From NCBI GenBank assembly GCA_009869945.1, contig WIXG01000017.1, positions 372,001 through 436,000 of the forward strand: a stretch of DNA of 64,000 nucleotides. The letters run 5' to 3'. Below, in pieces: positions 1 to 11,930 of the stretch. Numbering within the stretch: position 1 is the first letter of the stretch; the number at the start of each line of letters is the position of its first letter. The position numbers were made by a program, and so were the translations under genes. The stretch comes from Mesaphorura yosii (lineage: Eukaryota > Arthropoda > Collembola > Poduromorpha > Tullbergiidae). The notes below the pieces were generated by a model, which saw nothing but the letters and a program-made list of their open reading frames with translations, ran no database searches and was not told where the DNA came from.

Positions 1-3000
1 AATGTGAAGAATGACACCGGTTTCTGCTTGGCCTGCCTGCCTAGTCACAACAATGGAACTTCTTTTTTACGTCCCACTCCCAACCAGCCAAGACGAAGGC
101 GAAGACGTGTTTTTCTCGACTCGACTCTTAAATTCACAACGTAATTGACGAGACAATCAAAATAATGGTAAAAGTTGGGGAGAAAAATGCCACCCTTGAA
201 GCCAGCTCAGGCTCGCACTCACACTTGCGTCTTTAAAGTTTAACATTTATATTTCAACAGCAGCCGCAGCCTCTCAAAGATTATTTTATTACAGTCGGCA
301 AGCACAACAGAAGAGCAGATAACAGACAAGGAAAAGCTGCTATCAAGTCAGGCAGGGAATTGAGGGATGGCGAGTTAATGAGCAGCAGGAATAAGAAATG
401 AGACTCATAAAAATAATTGAATATAAAAGATGCAACTGCAGCCAATCAGCATGACTAATCTTGCCGACAGACAACTCAGACCGAGACCAAAACCAACCAA
501 CGAATGAACCAACTTTTACACTACCGAAAGCAAGCCGAATCTCGTGGAACAATAAAATTCCTTCGACGGATTACCGAATCTTGGATCTTTGTTACATTTT
601 ACGAACCAACTTCTGGTTTTTGGTGTGCCACGCATGCAGGCATGCCTGAGAAGAGAAGATTCACTTCACTCACCAGAGCAGCGATCACACATGGAGTCGA
701 AACAAATGAAATTCCTAAGCCATTTATTGCTCTTCGTCTCTCAGCGCAGCTTGCATGCATTTTGGGTATAAAAAGATGAGTTTTTATGGGAAACGCATTT
801 CTTGCATTCCAGACACCAATTTTCTCTTTGGTTTCCCCCAAGAGAGAGATGAAAGACTGAAAAGAGTTAATGACTGTTTGTCTCTCACTTGCCAAGCACT
901 GAAGCATTGCTTGGCGCTTGCACTCCGACTGCTGCGACTGCGTGGAATGTGGCGTGGCAATGATATTCCACTGCGTTCGCTGGGCTTCCTCGTCTCTCTT
1001 CGCCTTCGCCTTCATCTTCACCACAGATCATGTTCATCATTTTTGTATTTTCTATTTGTACTTGTCAAATTTTACCTACAAAATACCTGTGGACCTGTGC
1101 TGTTTGCTTAACCAGACAGCTTAAGTTCGGTCGTTCAGCGCTCAGCGAATGCGTACTGTGCATGGTGGACAATGACGGGTTGGAATAATGAGTTTTTTAA
1201 GATTTCCAGGCAAAGACGAAGATCATCGAAAAGTGCATGGCTGGCATGATCTTCGCCTTCAAAATCAACATCAACATCAGCATGAAATTGTGCTGTGACT
1301 GGCCTGGCCTGAATTCTCTTCAGCCACAAATACAAACACAAATACGAGTACAAAACGCAGGTAAAGTTAAAGCGTAATGTAACACATATCAGTACACCTG
1401 AGGTGGGTGGATATGCTTGCTCTCGGGATTAGAGGATAACAAAAACAAGCTCACGAGGCCTGAAGTCTCCCGTCCCTTCCCGTCATAAATCTCCCACTGA
1501 TTTAAGACATATTGTTCAGCTTGAAACATTTATTTCCATTTCTATTTCTTACTTTAGTGGATTTTTCCCTGTACCGTGCTTTAAAATGTCAAATTGGGCT
1601 CCAGAACAATTGCCCGTCGTATTTTGTGAGGAAAATTGAACAATTCGAATGTTACCTTAATCGCGGACGTGTAAAGGGCCCAAAAAGGAGCCCAAAACTA
1701 CCAAAACCCAAACGCATGCAGGGAACGCGGCAAGAAAAAATCTCGTCTGATCGTTCATCGCTGTTATGTTCCCTTCGCATTTGCTTTTGCTCGCTCAATT
1801 CTAATTCTTATAATGGGTTTCCGACTTGGGGAAAAAGTTTCAAAGATTTCCAGATTTTTACAATGGAAATGAGTAATCTTATACCAATACCCGTAATAAG
1901 AAGGCTTTGGCCCGTCGTAATGCTGGAATCGTACAAAAGAGCACCAATTTCTCTCACTCAATCGCATTTCATTGAATTGAAACATTATACGAGCTCGAGT
2001 CTGAGTCTGTCTTGCTTTGCTATGCGTGATCGTGTCGTGATGCGATGAAGGCGAACGCAAAGCCGAGGAAGTTATCGGAATTCGGAAACTTAAGTCTCTC
2101 TTCTCCAGCCGCTCTCCACATCATTTGTTATCCTGCACTGTAAGAAAGTCAGCGCAGTTCAGCAGAAGTATTTTGGGGTGATATGATGGAAAAGAATAAT
2201 AAAAAAGAGAGCAATGAAATATTAGCTTCAGCTTCTTCTGCTGCCGCTTGACGCTGACGCTGCTGCTGCGTTTCTATTGTGATGCCGTGCTCGACTGACT
2301 GAAAGAATAATCTTTTTCCAGGAATGCCTGTGAAGTCAAGACACATAATAATAGTCATGCACTCAAGACGAAGAAGCCGAGCTTCATGCACACGGGAGAA
2401 AAATGTATTAATCAAATTCACAGTTCGCACGCACGCTAATAGCTTAGCATCCAAGAAAGAGCTGAGCTCGACTCAGCGCTATTATCAAAATTACCGTTTA
2501 CTTTGTGTCGTGTCGTGCCGTGCAAGATTTTCATTCATTTCACTGAATTTCATTCAAAGTCGAGTATCGAAAGATCTCGAATTCCGATTTCGGAATCTGG
2601 GCTATTTTAAAGAGATCATCATCAGACGGACGACTTCCTGAAGCGAAGAGGCAAGGACCAAAGTGGCAAAACTTTACTTTGGCGACTGCGACATGCGTTG
2701 GAGTGTGGATGAAAGAACCTCAAACTCAAATTGGATTCAATTTAGAGAAAAGTTTATCGAACAAAAGGGAAAATCAATACCGCAAGTATTTTTACCTTTT
2801 CATATTTCTGGTGAAGGCGATGGCGAGGAGAGAAATTGTAAATGAGTTCGGGCCAGCCAAAAATCTTGGCTGCGGCTGGGCACGGGCACAAGTGTTACCC
2901 ATCTTATAATAATAATGCTAAAGACACACAAGAATCGAGAATCTGAGGGGAAAAGATACCAAAACACGGACGGCCACGGCGTGGCAGCATCTTTACGCAC

Positions 3001-6000
3001 TTTCTCCTGGCTTCGTCTATCGTCTCCTATTTTCTTTTAAAAAAGCAAAAGCAAATCTTGCGCTCAGTCAACCGGAATCTTTTACCAAGTGCGTACGCTT
3101 ATGTGGGATGGAATCGATCCGGACCCACGAAGAAGACAAGAGCGAGGTGTGCTGTGCAGTACTGTGGGTGTTTTAAAGCATCTGTTCCAAGTGATGTTGA
3201 ATATAAAGCGTAGCGCACAACGCGTGCTTTCTCTTTGAGAAAGTGCACGCGCGTTGATGATGATGATGCTGGATGCTTCGGAACAAAATTCTGCCGCACT
3301 CTTCCTCATCCAGACTTCAGAGTACAGTGGCAAGGAGAGGCAATGGCATTGTGGAGGATTCCATTGTAATGATAAAGAGACTGAGCACTGAACCGAGGCG
3401 GAGAGAAGTCAGTCTATGAAATTTAAAAATACAAAGGCACCTTCTCCGTTGCCTGTCTGCCTGCTATTCTTCTCCGGAGCTATTTTAGAAAGCAGGAGCA
3501 GGGGTGCCACACCGAACCCGAAACGTGGCTTCTGGAGAAGTGATATTAATTGGATCGAATAAAGTTTCCTTCTCCACACTAGCACGAGCTTCCAGAAGAG
3601 TGAAACTCATTAACACTTAGCTTGGCTTGGGTTGGCGTGGCATGGCTGCTTTAGCAGAATTTAATACTTGTACTCGTACTACTACAATAAAGCTTAAATT
3701 CTAATCGCCTTATACAAAACCAAAACTTAAACATTTCATTTCTTGTCTGTCTGCGCGCACGCTTCAACCACTTCACACTTCACATTCACAGTCACAAACT
3801 TTGAGTGAATGCCGCTGAACTGGTGAAAGTTGCTCGTAACACGAGGAAAGTAACTTTTTATGCTGCTGACAAACTAAATTCGAGTTGGAATTCTAAACTT
3901 TTCATGTTCATTCGGTTTCCTTTCCTTTCCGCTTGTGTACGTATTAAATGCTGAACTGCTGAATAGCTGAATGCCGGGTTCAAATTGTTTTAGAAACCGC
4001 ATCGTAGCGCAGTCGACATTCACATTCCATGAAAGCTGCTATTCTCTATTTAGTTTACAGTTACTTTCTTTCCAATTAACGAAACAACAAATCAGCACAT
4101 TAGCGAACAAACTTGGCTTGGCTTGGCTCGTGTTACCTTATATCAGCTTTACTCCACTTTGCTTTGCTTTGCACTACGGGAATACAAACAACAAATTAGG
4201 CCCACTGCGCAGCGTAGTGCAGCCGACCACTAAATTACATTTCACACTTAAATTACATTTTTGCCAACTTGTATTACCCCAAACAGACAGGCACCACGAT
4301 GGTTCTACGTGAGAGATTCTCGTTTTCCCATTAGCCTCAGCCATCAACTTGCTATTTGCCGTTCGCCATTCGCCATTCACCATTCGCAATTTGCTAAAAT
4401 TAAACTTTTTGTCTTACAAAGTTACGACTTTGCCTCGCCGTGCCTTCGCGCACGCACAGCATAAAACCAGAAGGGAAAGCCAATTCAAAGTTTTACGGCA
4501 CAGTACGGGCTTGGTATTAAATGCGATTAGAAATTGGATTTGACGTGTCTAAAACTTCACAATTACAATTACAAGCCTTCAATTAAAATCTGTACAGTGT
4601 ACAGCCGTGCTTGCTGGGCCTGCTTTTGGAAGCTGCAGTTGCAGGCAAGGCGGCAGAAGAGGAAGAAATCTATTTCAAGTTTTCTCTGGGGAACCATATA
4701 CAATGTATTTTTGCACATGTGAATAGAATATCGATAAAAACAACGTACGATGATACGCAAAGATACGAGACGAAGTGTAGCAGTGAATGGGCAACATTTC
4801 AAGCGCCGGAGTCTAAGCCTGAATTTATTTTATTGTTCGAGAGAAAACAATGCACTCAACGTACGGATTTCAGTATTCTATTGGAAATCTATAAAGAATA
4901 CGAAATGCAATGGCGCAAAGACAAAGATGAACACGACAATGAACACGACGAGACGACAAAATTCGCTACTAGCATTCACACATTCGCATTCGCACTCGAA
5001 GAAAAGCCAACCACGAAGTCCCGCTACCTCCTCGCCGTAGCCATCGCCTTCGTCGCTGCTCCGCTATTTTGAATTCTGCACAATGAAATCATCTCAAGAG
5101 TTTTCTAAAATCTGAATTTGAATGCGAATCCGATTTGAAACTCAATTGCCATTTCAAATCTTTCTTCACAAAATCCGCTATGAAAACCACGAAATTTTTA
5201 TCTTCGCTGACTGAGTTGTGAATTCCTGCATCGCGTGTTGCGTGTATTTATTTATTCTGTCGGCCACCGCACCGGCATAATACGCCTTGAAGAAGGCTAG
5301 ACGAACAGAATGCAAGGCACGAGGAAGATCCGAGCTGATGAAAATGAGATGGTTTAAGCAGACAAATTCACAAATTGAATAGGCGACAAGAGTAGCAAAG
5401 AAGCGAGGTTTGCCTTTGCTTTTGCTTTACCATTTTGTTCAAAATTGACACTCAAAAAGAGGCTTACGGCTTAGCTGCGCTGCGACTCGAGCCAGTAAAA
5501 CTAGTAAAGCCAAGCCAAGTCACACTTCGGTCGGGAGAATGAATCAAAATTGGATTCTCCTCAGCCTCGGCCTGGCTTGAGCCTCATCGCAAGTCGTGCG
5601 ATGAAAAGAGGCAAGTGAGAGATTTAAATTTGTCTGCATTTCTGGTATAAAAAACTCGAAACTCAATGCATGACTAATTGCAATACAAACCCTTCGAATC
5701 GTCTCTTTATAATTCTTTATCAGCATCAGCATCGTCAGCATCACTGAATTCCTTTCAATTCAAAGAACTCATCATCATCATCTCGGATGACGACGATGAC
5801 ACTACACAACCCGTCGCCGTCGTCTCGTCCCGGCTCGTCCTCATTTTACATTTCACATGTCCACGTTCCCAAATTACTTCAAATTCAATCCAACCTCAAA
5901 TCCTGTCGCAGTCGCTGTCGCGAAAATCCTCAAAATTTGGACTCGGCTCCTGAGATTAAGCGACGGACCACGATTTAATCCATCTCGCATGCACTCCGCA

Positions 6001-9000
6001 TTAAATTCGAGCGAATGAGTTTGAGTTATGTGATTACAGCACAGCACAGTACAGTACAACTTAATTTCATCACCGCGTCGTAGTCGCAGTCGTGCACATG
6101 TCGTTTTTGCCTATGCGTTTGCGTTTGGGGTAAAAAATACCAAAATATTACAATACCATCGCCATATTACATCATACGACAGACAGGCCAGTCCAAACTC
6201 GACCGAATTGGATGAAAGATGAAAAGCGTACCGAATTTCTGGCATATAATCATAATCGTAATGATAAATAAATGCAATAACTTCATCTCGGGGCAAAATA
6301 CGCGTACGCGCAGCGAGTTATTGGTAATACATTATTGGATTTGGCAATGATGCAGCCGATGCGATGCTTTGTTTCTAAAAAGGCTCATCGCATTTCGCAT
6401 CTCCTAGCCATGTATTTCCTTTTCCAGAGTGCGAGACCGCGTACGAGAGATATACATCGAGATAAGGATAAGAGAATAGATGGAATCCTTCCTTCCTTCC
6501 TTCCCAGCCAGCCAAGATTGGAATGCAATTTAATGTAGAGCAACAGCGCGCAGAGTGCAAAGTTATCAGGACGTACAAAGAGAAGTGTAGTACTATTGAG
6601 ATTCATTGGACCGTGAGATTCACGTTCACCGTGCGACCGTACTACAAACTACAAGAGAGCCAATGCCATGCCATGCCAGAGGTCCAGCTGTGTATATTTT
6701 TCTACTTTGCTTTCTACTTTTCTCGGATGGACTTCTCACAGCGCCGAGCGCCGTGCTCTGTTTCAAAGAATCCATAGTACTCTCTTATTCTGTATGATCT
6801 TCTTAATATATCTTTTCTATGTGTGTGTATAAAACATTTCTTTTCTTCCTAATCTCATTTAGGGTTCATCCTGAAGGGTTATGCTACGGAACGGAGCAAT
6901 CCTTTCTTGGTTCAGCGTGCTGCTGCTGCCTTGTCTTCTTGGAAATGAAAATAAGCTCACGCTCGGCTCAAAGACCTGCTCGCACTCGCAGGGTTTGTAC
7001 ACAAGACACAATTTGATTCCACTTGGTTTCATTCAAGACTCTCGAGTGGCTGCCTGGCTGGCTAGGCCTCGGCTCTCGTTCAGGTCAATACTTGAGTCTG
7101 AGCCCGGTCCTGAGAAGAAATTGAGATGGGCAGTTTGTCTTTTATAAATTGGACTTCATATACGCACACTGTCAGGTAAATGTCTGCTGGATATTTACTT
7201 TTACTGTGGCCGACTAGGCCCTCCTGCCAAAAATACACGGAAGTGGAACCCAAACCCAAGAGTACAGTTATGAGTACTCAGCGCAATTAAGTACTGGACA
7301 CAAAGGGTCAAAGACGATGGCAGGGGCAGGTAACCCTTGCCTTCTCGTATGTCAAAATTTGCGTAGCGTGATGACAAATGAACTGGGGAAATGGAACTCG
7401 AGTCCCTGTGCGCATTTGTACGCTTGCCTTCCCATCATTAAGCAGACCACCTTCAAATTATCGTGGCCATTGTCAATGTGAAACGTATGTAAATGACTTG
7501 AGTAGGAGCGACAGATCCTCAAGTCTTTCGAATTCATGCTGACCTAAATCCGGTACTCGCTCTCTTTCTTGAGCGTGGTAAAATGTCTCAACTGACGTCC
7601 ACGCCAAAGCATGAAAATATGCTGATGACGATAAAAAATGTGTTGGTCAAGATTTTTAAATTCTGGCGCGGTTGACTGCATTCGACGCGAATAACCTTTG
7701 TGAATTCGATTCTGAATTTGCAGTTCGCATTTCGCATGCATTGGTTTTTGCGTTTTTGATTCGGTAGAGAAATAAAAATAAAAGAAATCTGTGCAATGAA
7801 AACGAGAATGAATGAATAAAGAAATCTTGCGTCTTGCTTTTTCTCACTGTTCGCTTCTCCTCGCTTTTATTAATAGGGCCCATTTGCCACAATAATGCCT
7901 GCCATATCATCAAAGTCATCGGTAATGGTTATATATGGAGCTAATAAGAATAAAAGGAATGAGAGGCTCAGTCGTCTTTCGTCTTAAAATGGGTCATCAT
8001 TACAATCAGCGTCAGTTCAGCGGCTATCAACCAACATTGTGGCTATGGTGAACAAAAGAAGATGACTTTTTCTCAGCCAATTTGACTTTGACTCCTTTTC
8101 TTTGCCTTTACTGCTTCAGGCCACTAACTGAGGCCACAAAAATATGAAATGCAAAAGCAGACGAAGAAGGCAGAAGATGAAGATGAGGACGAGGATGATG
8201 ATGAGCAGGGCGTGGACGTTTCTCCGAATTTTGACGGCAGAGTTTTGAAAACTGATTTTCATCTTTTAAATACTTCGATTCTCAATCTCAGTGCGAGTTC
8301 AGTACTGTGATTGACGTATTGTGGCTCTGCACGCCACAATTTCTCTGATCCCATTCTATCAGTTCATCCAATTAATTAGAAGACCAAAGAATGCTTGCAT
8401 GCTCACTTCGCATTCGTATACTGATTCGTACGCGTATGACCGAGATAAGATCTTCAACCGTTTAGCCGTTTAACTGCTTAATAGTGCAGGTATGATGCAT
8501 GCCTCCATGGGCCGATATCTTTGCTCTATCCGTGTACGTATGATTAATTTCCTTTTGTCAACCATCAACCAATTCACTGGCTGGCTGGCGTGCCATTTGG
8601 TCTGTGTCATTAAAATAAAGGAGGAACCTTCCAACAACGACGACTGCCTGAAAAATCGTCAGACTGCCTGCACTGTGCCTGCACCGTGTGTGTGTATATT
8701 CAATTCAAGTTTGTCTTTGTCCCTTTGTCCAAAACTAAACATGGCATGGGATATCACATCTCATTGTTTACAACCCATTAGGCTCCACAATTGAATGTTG
8801 CCTCGACGTGCCCAACTCCCAATATTCCAATTCACCATGATCCATGAGCCGTGGAGCGAGAAAGGGTCCTATCCTGTTTTTCTACTTTTAATCCCTTCAA
8901 ACTCTCGGCCTGCCTGGGCCGGGTAGCCTTAAAACTGGCTTGGAGCAACCAAAACTAAACATGTGCATCTATCAAGCGTTACGATCTCTGTTCTGCATCG

Positions 9001-9217
9001 CTCTGCATCCTGGTGCGTGGATTGTAGTCGTTCGGATCCATGTCGGATCGAGCAATGCTTGCGCAGGCAGGATTAAATTTATAGTTGGACGTAAAGTCGA
9101 AGTGAACAAGCTGGCTTTGACTTTGACTCAACACAACGTAACAATGAAAATGAGACTGCACGTTATAAACGCGTTGTCGTTGCCCTTAGCGTAGTAGCAA
9201 TAAATGGATTTACTTAC
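1..9217 (-). other. Eph: Third coding intron of Eph, 5' part (at least 9.2 kb)
   Basis: It starts with gtaagtaaat at 9217 and runs off the window. I searched the minus strand for the expected next segment of the ligand-binding domain (WVEES, then W-R-S-Y-V-V-C-D-V, then N-N-W-L) and saw nothing similar, so no acceptor is called. The region holds short repeats, including 7-mer GCCATTC copies at 4358..4390 and TTGGC copies near 4112..4128. Open frames such as 1512..2048 (+) are compositionally random and have no family resemblance. Confidence 0.75.
4358..4390. repeat. 7-bp repeat GCCATTC, about four to five copies
   Basis: The units are GCCGTTC, GCCATTC, GCCATTC, ACCATTC and then a degraded GCAAT. 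It is an imperfect minisatellite-like array in an Eph intron. Confidence 0.88.
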
Positions 9218-9257
9218 CCCTGGCGTAGCCGCTGAAGGGCCATACGGGTACTGTGTC
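9218..9257 (-). CDS. Eph: Eph receptor, coding exon 3 (40-nt micro-exon)
   Basis: The acceptor ttctatttctag precedes 40 nt, followed by the donor GCCAGGG|gtaagtaaat. It finishes Trp51 and then encodes TQYPYGPSAATPG (residues 52-64), ending in phase 0. PYG is shared with vertebrate EphA receptors. YPYGP..(A)TPG resembles the insect Eph sequence, in which the next residues are about WVEES. It is the last part of the gene that I can place in this window. Like its neighbour it is exactly 40 nt, so removing both (80 nt) would also break the frame, which argues that both are constitutive. Confidence 0.92.
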
Positions 9258-9320
9258 CTAGAAATAGAAAAATGTTTAGGATCCTACAGTTAGTTTAGTA
9301 AATTGTTCATGAGCACTTAC
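9258..9320 (-). other. Eph: 63-nt phase-2 mini-intron of Eph
   Basis: It has GT-AG ends: gtaagtgctc at the donor side and catttttctatttctag at the acceptor side, with a clear pyrimidine tract. This is close to the minimum intron length of arthropods. It is striking because the introns on either side of the exon pair are over 9 kb and 11 kb. Confidence 0.93.
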
Positions 9321-9360
9321 CATTGGAGGGTCGCTTCTTGGGTCGTGTCGAGAAGAACAA
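9321..9360 (-). CDS. Eph: Eph receptor, coding exon 2 (40-nt micro-exon, start of ephrin-binding domain)
   Basis: On the minus strand the acceptor ttattatgacag precedes 40 nt, followed by the donor CCAATG|gtaagtgct. Joined to the preceding exon it completes Val38 (G|TT) and then reads VLLDTTQEATLQ before splitting the Trp51 codon (TG|G). The VVLLD start is the first beta strand of the Eph ligand-binding domain, and the following Trp is conserved in the family. Only the reading frame set by the signal-peptide exon gives this match. The other two frames give arginine-, lysine- and serine-rich sequence with no resemblance to anything. The exon length is not a multiple of three, so skipping it would shift the frame. 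Confidence 0.92.
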
Positions 9361-11282
9361 CTGTCATAATAAAAAACAAAAGGCATTTTATTAGAATCGT
9401 GTACATGTACCAAATTCGAATCGTATCGTGCCATGATGCTCATGCTCGCGAGTTTACTGCCTCCACTCCTTTTATTGCCCTGCCTTTTCATTTACACGGT
9501 GCCATAAATTCTTTAAATTAAGGTCTCAAATTTCCAACTCCGATGTGCTTTGCCGTGCCGTGGCTGTGGCATGGCGGTGGTGGACGGACACTCCCACCTT
9601 TTTATGCCCCAGCATGCCTACCTTCACTAATTTACGACAACACCTTAATTAATTCATACAACGCGATGCTTTGTAGAAGTGGAAGCCCAACGCCTAAGCC
9701 AAGCATTGACAATGTGAGATTCGTCTTTATGCTTTTGCTTTTGTGGGGTGGCAGTTGACTGAGCCCGGATTCGAATTCGAAATGCTAATGAGCCGATTGC
9801 GATTGTACTTGTAATTCTTCCTGTGTAACAATTCGTCATACTTCCAGCATGAATTACGGCTACGAGTCCGAATTCATCTCACCTAAAACGTGACCAAACT
9901 TTGAGTCAATTTGCGAGCCAGGCCAGGCCGAGTCGAGTTCCAAGCGAGGCACAGTCGCACAGTCAAACTGGGGGAAGATGCCGAAAGGACAGGAAGATGG
10001 GCGCAAATTCAATGTATGCAACTCACATCCGCGCAGCGCTCAGCATCTCCAACTTCCAGCAGTCTAGTCTAACTAAGAGGGAGCAGATGCAGTGTTCGTG
10101 TTCAGTGTTCAGTGCTCACTGCACTGTTCATTACCCCAAAATATATTAGTGAATGGATTTCGAGAATAAAAAGGACCCTTTGAAGTTTTCTGTGCGCTAC
10201 GCAGCTACGCTACGCATTCCCATAATTTAATTTCACTTTTTCTCTACTCGAAGAGCAGGAACGCATACGAATACGAATACGAGCACGAACTTTCATTGAA
10301 CCAGCATAGCAGCATCCAGCAAACAAGGCCAAGTATATTACCCTACGAGATGAGCAATGAGCGATGACGGTAGACGTAGAAAGAGATCCAGAATTAGAAA
10401 CATCAACAACGCAGACGGGCGGGCAGACCCGCTTTTTAGTTCTGCTCGCTCTGTTTCGGATGAATTGTATCTTTTATCAGTCAGCAAGCATCTTGACTGA
10501 ATGCATGCAAAATAGACCGCCCGACCCTCCAAATTACGAATGCATTGCGCGGATATTGAGAGCGCGAACGTAGAGATCAAGATTGAGTAATGGCTGCGTG
10601 TGGGAAGTAGAATGAAAAGCGACCAGAGAAGAGAAGAGCAGAATAATGCTCATTTCAAGCCAGGCCGAAATGACAAGTTGTGAGCCGTGAATAGTGAACT
10701 GGAGAACAGAAGAAGAAAGAAGACTTTCTATATTTGGAGTGGTGAAGACGAAGACGAACGCGGACGCGGACGTGAAGCTGAGATCGGAAAAGAATTCTTG
10801 CCACACCTGTGCCCGATACTCAGCTCAGTGTGGCTCAAAGATTATTCTTCTTCACTCTTGCTTGGCTCAGCTCGCTGGACCGACCGAAATCAATGATAAA
10901 GATTTGTGTCAATCATGGCCAGCCAGTTAACAAGCAACCTGCGACTTTCTTGGAGCCCAGGCCAGACAAATGCAAATTCATTTCATTGTCATCATAGCCA
11001 AAGTGCACCACATCACATCGCAATGTAAGTGCAAGAGTATGCGACAAAATACATGTACTTTGTCACCAGGGGTCCATTCTTCGTCTAGGTCCCTGAGGAC
11101 AGCGCCACGGCTATTTTTTTTTTACTACACTGCACTGCCTCGACTGCAATGCAAGAGACAGTAGAAGTCTTCGTACGTGTACACGTCGTCCAAGGCGCCT
11201 CAAGATCTCTGTAAGATATGTAATACTTCCTCCCCAGCAGCAGGCTACAGACGAGGACCGAAATTCCTCATCTGTCGTTCGT

Positions 11283-11300
11283 CCAGCCAGCCAGCCAGCC
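11283..11300. repeat. (CCAG)4 tandem repeat
   Basis: Four perfect copies of CCAG inside the 11.4-kb Eph intron. Confidence 0.9.
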
Positions 11301-11697
11301 CTGCACTTGCACAGACTGCATCGAATGACATAAAATACTGTCATTAGGCAGGCTCATTTTACTGGCTTATAATAAGGCAATTGCAATAGTAATAGCAATA
11401 AGCGATGGGGTCCGCCGACCGTGTTGTGGCCAGCTGTGCGGCAGCAGCAGCACATTTAGAAAATTTCTTGTACAACACAACGCGAAAGTAAAACGATCAC
11501 ATTTCGTGGTGGAAATGGTCCATATTCCCAATTTCTGACTATCGCGCGTGTTGCACCACATTTGTCACCACAAATATACAAAAGACTTATCCTGACGCTC
11601 ATCGATGATCGCAAGATGACCCCATTCAATTTCCTCTAATAGCCTCCAATTTCTTGTGTACAAACTGGATGACATGCTCGCTTCTCTCGCTAAAACT

Positions 11698-11713
11698 ATC
11701 ATCATCATCATCA
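11698..11713. repeat. (ATC)5 tandem repeat
   Basis: Five perfect ATC copies. Similar short ATC/GAT runs occur at about 13017..13032 and elsewhere. Confidence 0.85.
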
Positions 11714-11912
11714 TTTGACTGACCGACTCTTCCTTGTTCTTCATCTTCTCGTGAGATTGTAATCTGAGAAAGCAATTGCATGAAGAAGAAGCAGCAGCCG
11801 CAGCAGTTGAGTGAGTGACTGACTGACTTGATCCGAGTCTCCATCCCAGTTTACGTTTATGCAGTGGCAAGAACAAGCAACCAGCAACGAGAAAAACCAA
11901 TTTAGCGTTTAC

Positions 11913-11930
11913 CATGATCATGATCATGAT
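11913..11930. repeat. (ATGATC)3 tandem repeat
   Basis: Three copies of ATGATC. The tract is self-complementary around TGATCA. Confidence 0.88.

Noticed and set aside
1512..2048. 178-codon plus-strand frame
   Set aside because: Composition looks random, there is no domain or homologue I recognise, and it lies within the inferred Eph intron on the other strand.
9276..9491. Minus-strand 71-codon frame covering the 9321..9360 exon
   Set aside because: It reads the exon in the wrong phase and runs through both splice sites. The spliced Eph frame explains the sequence better.
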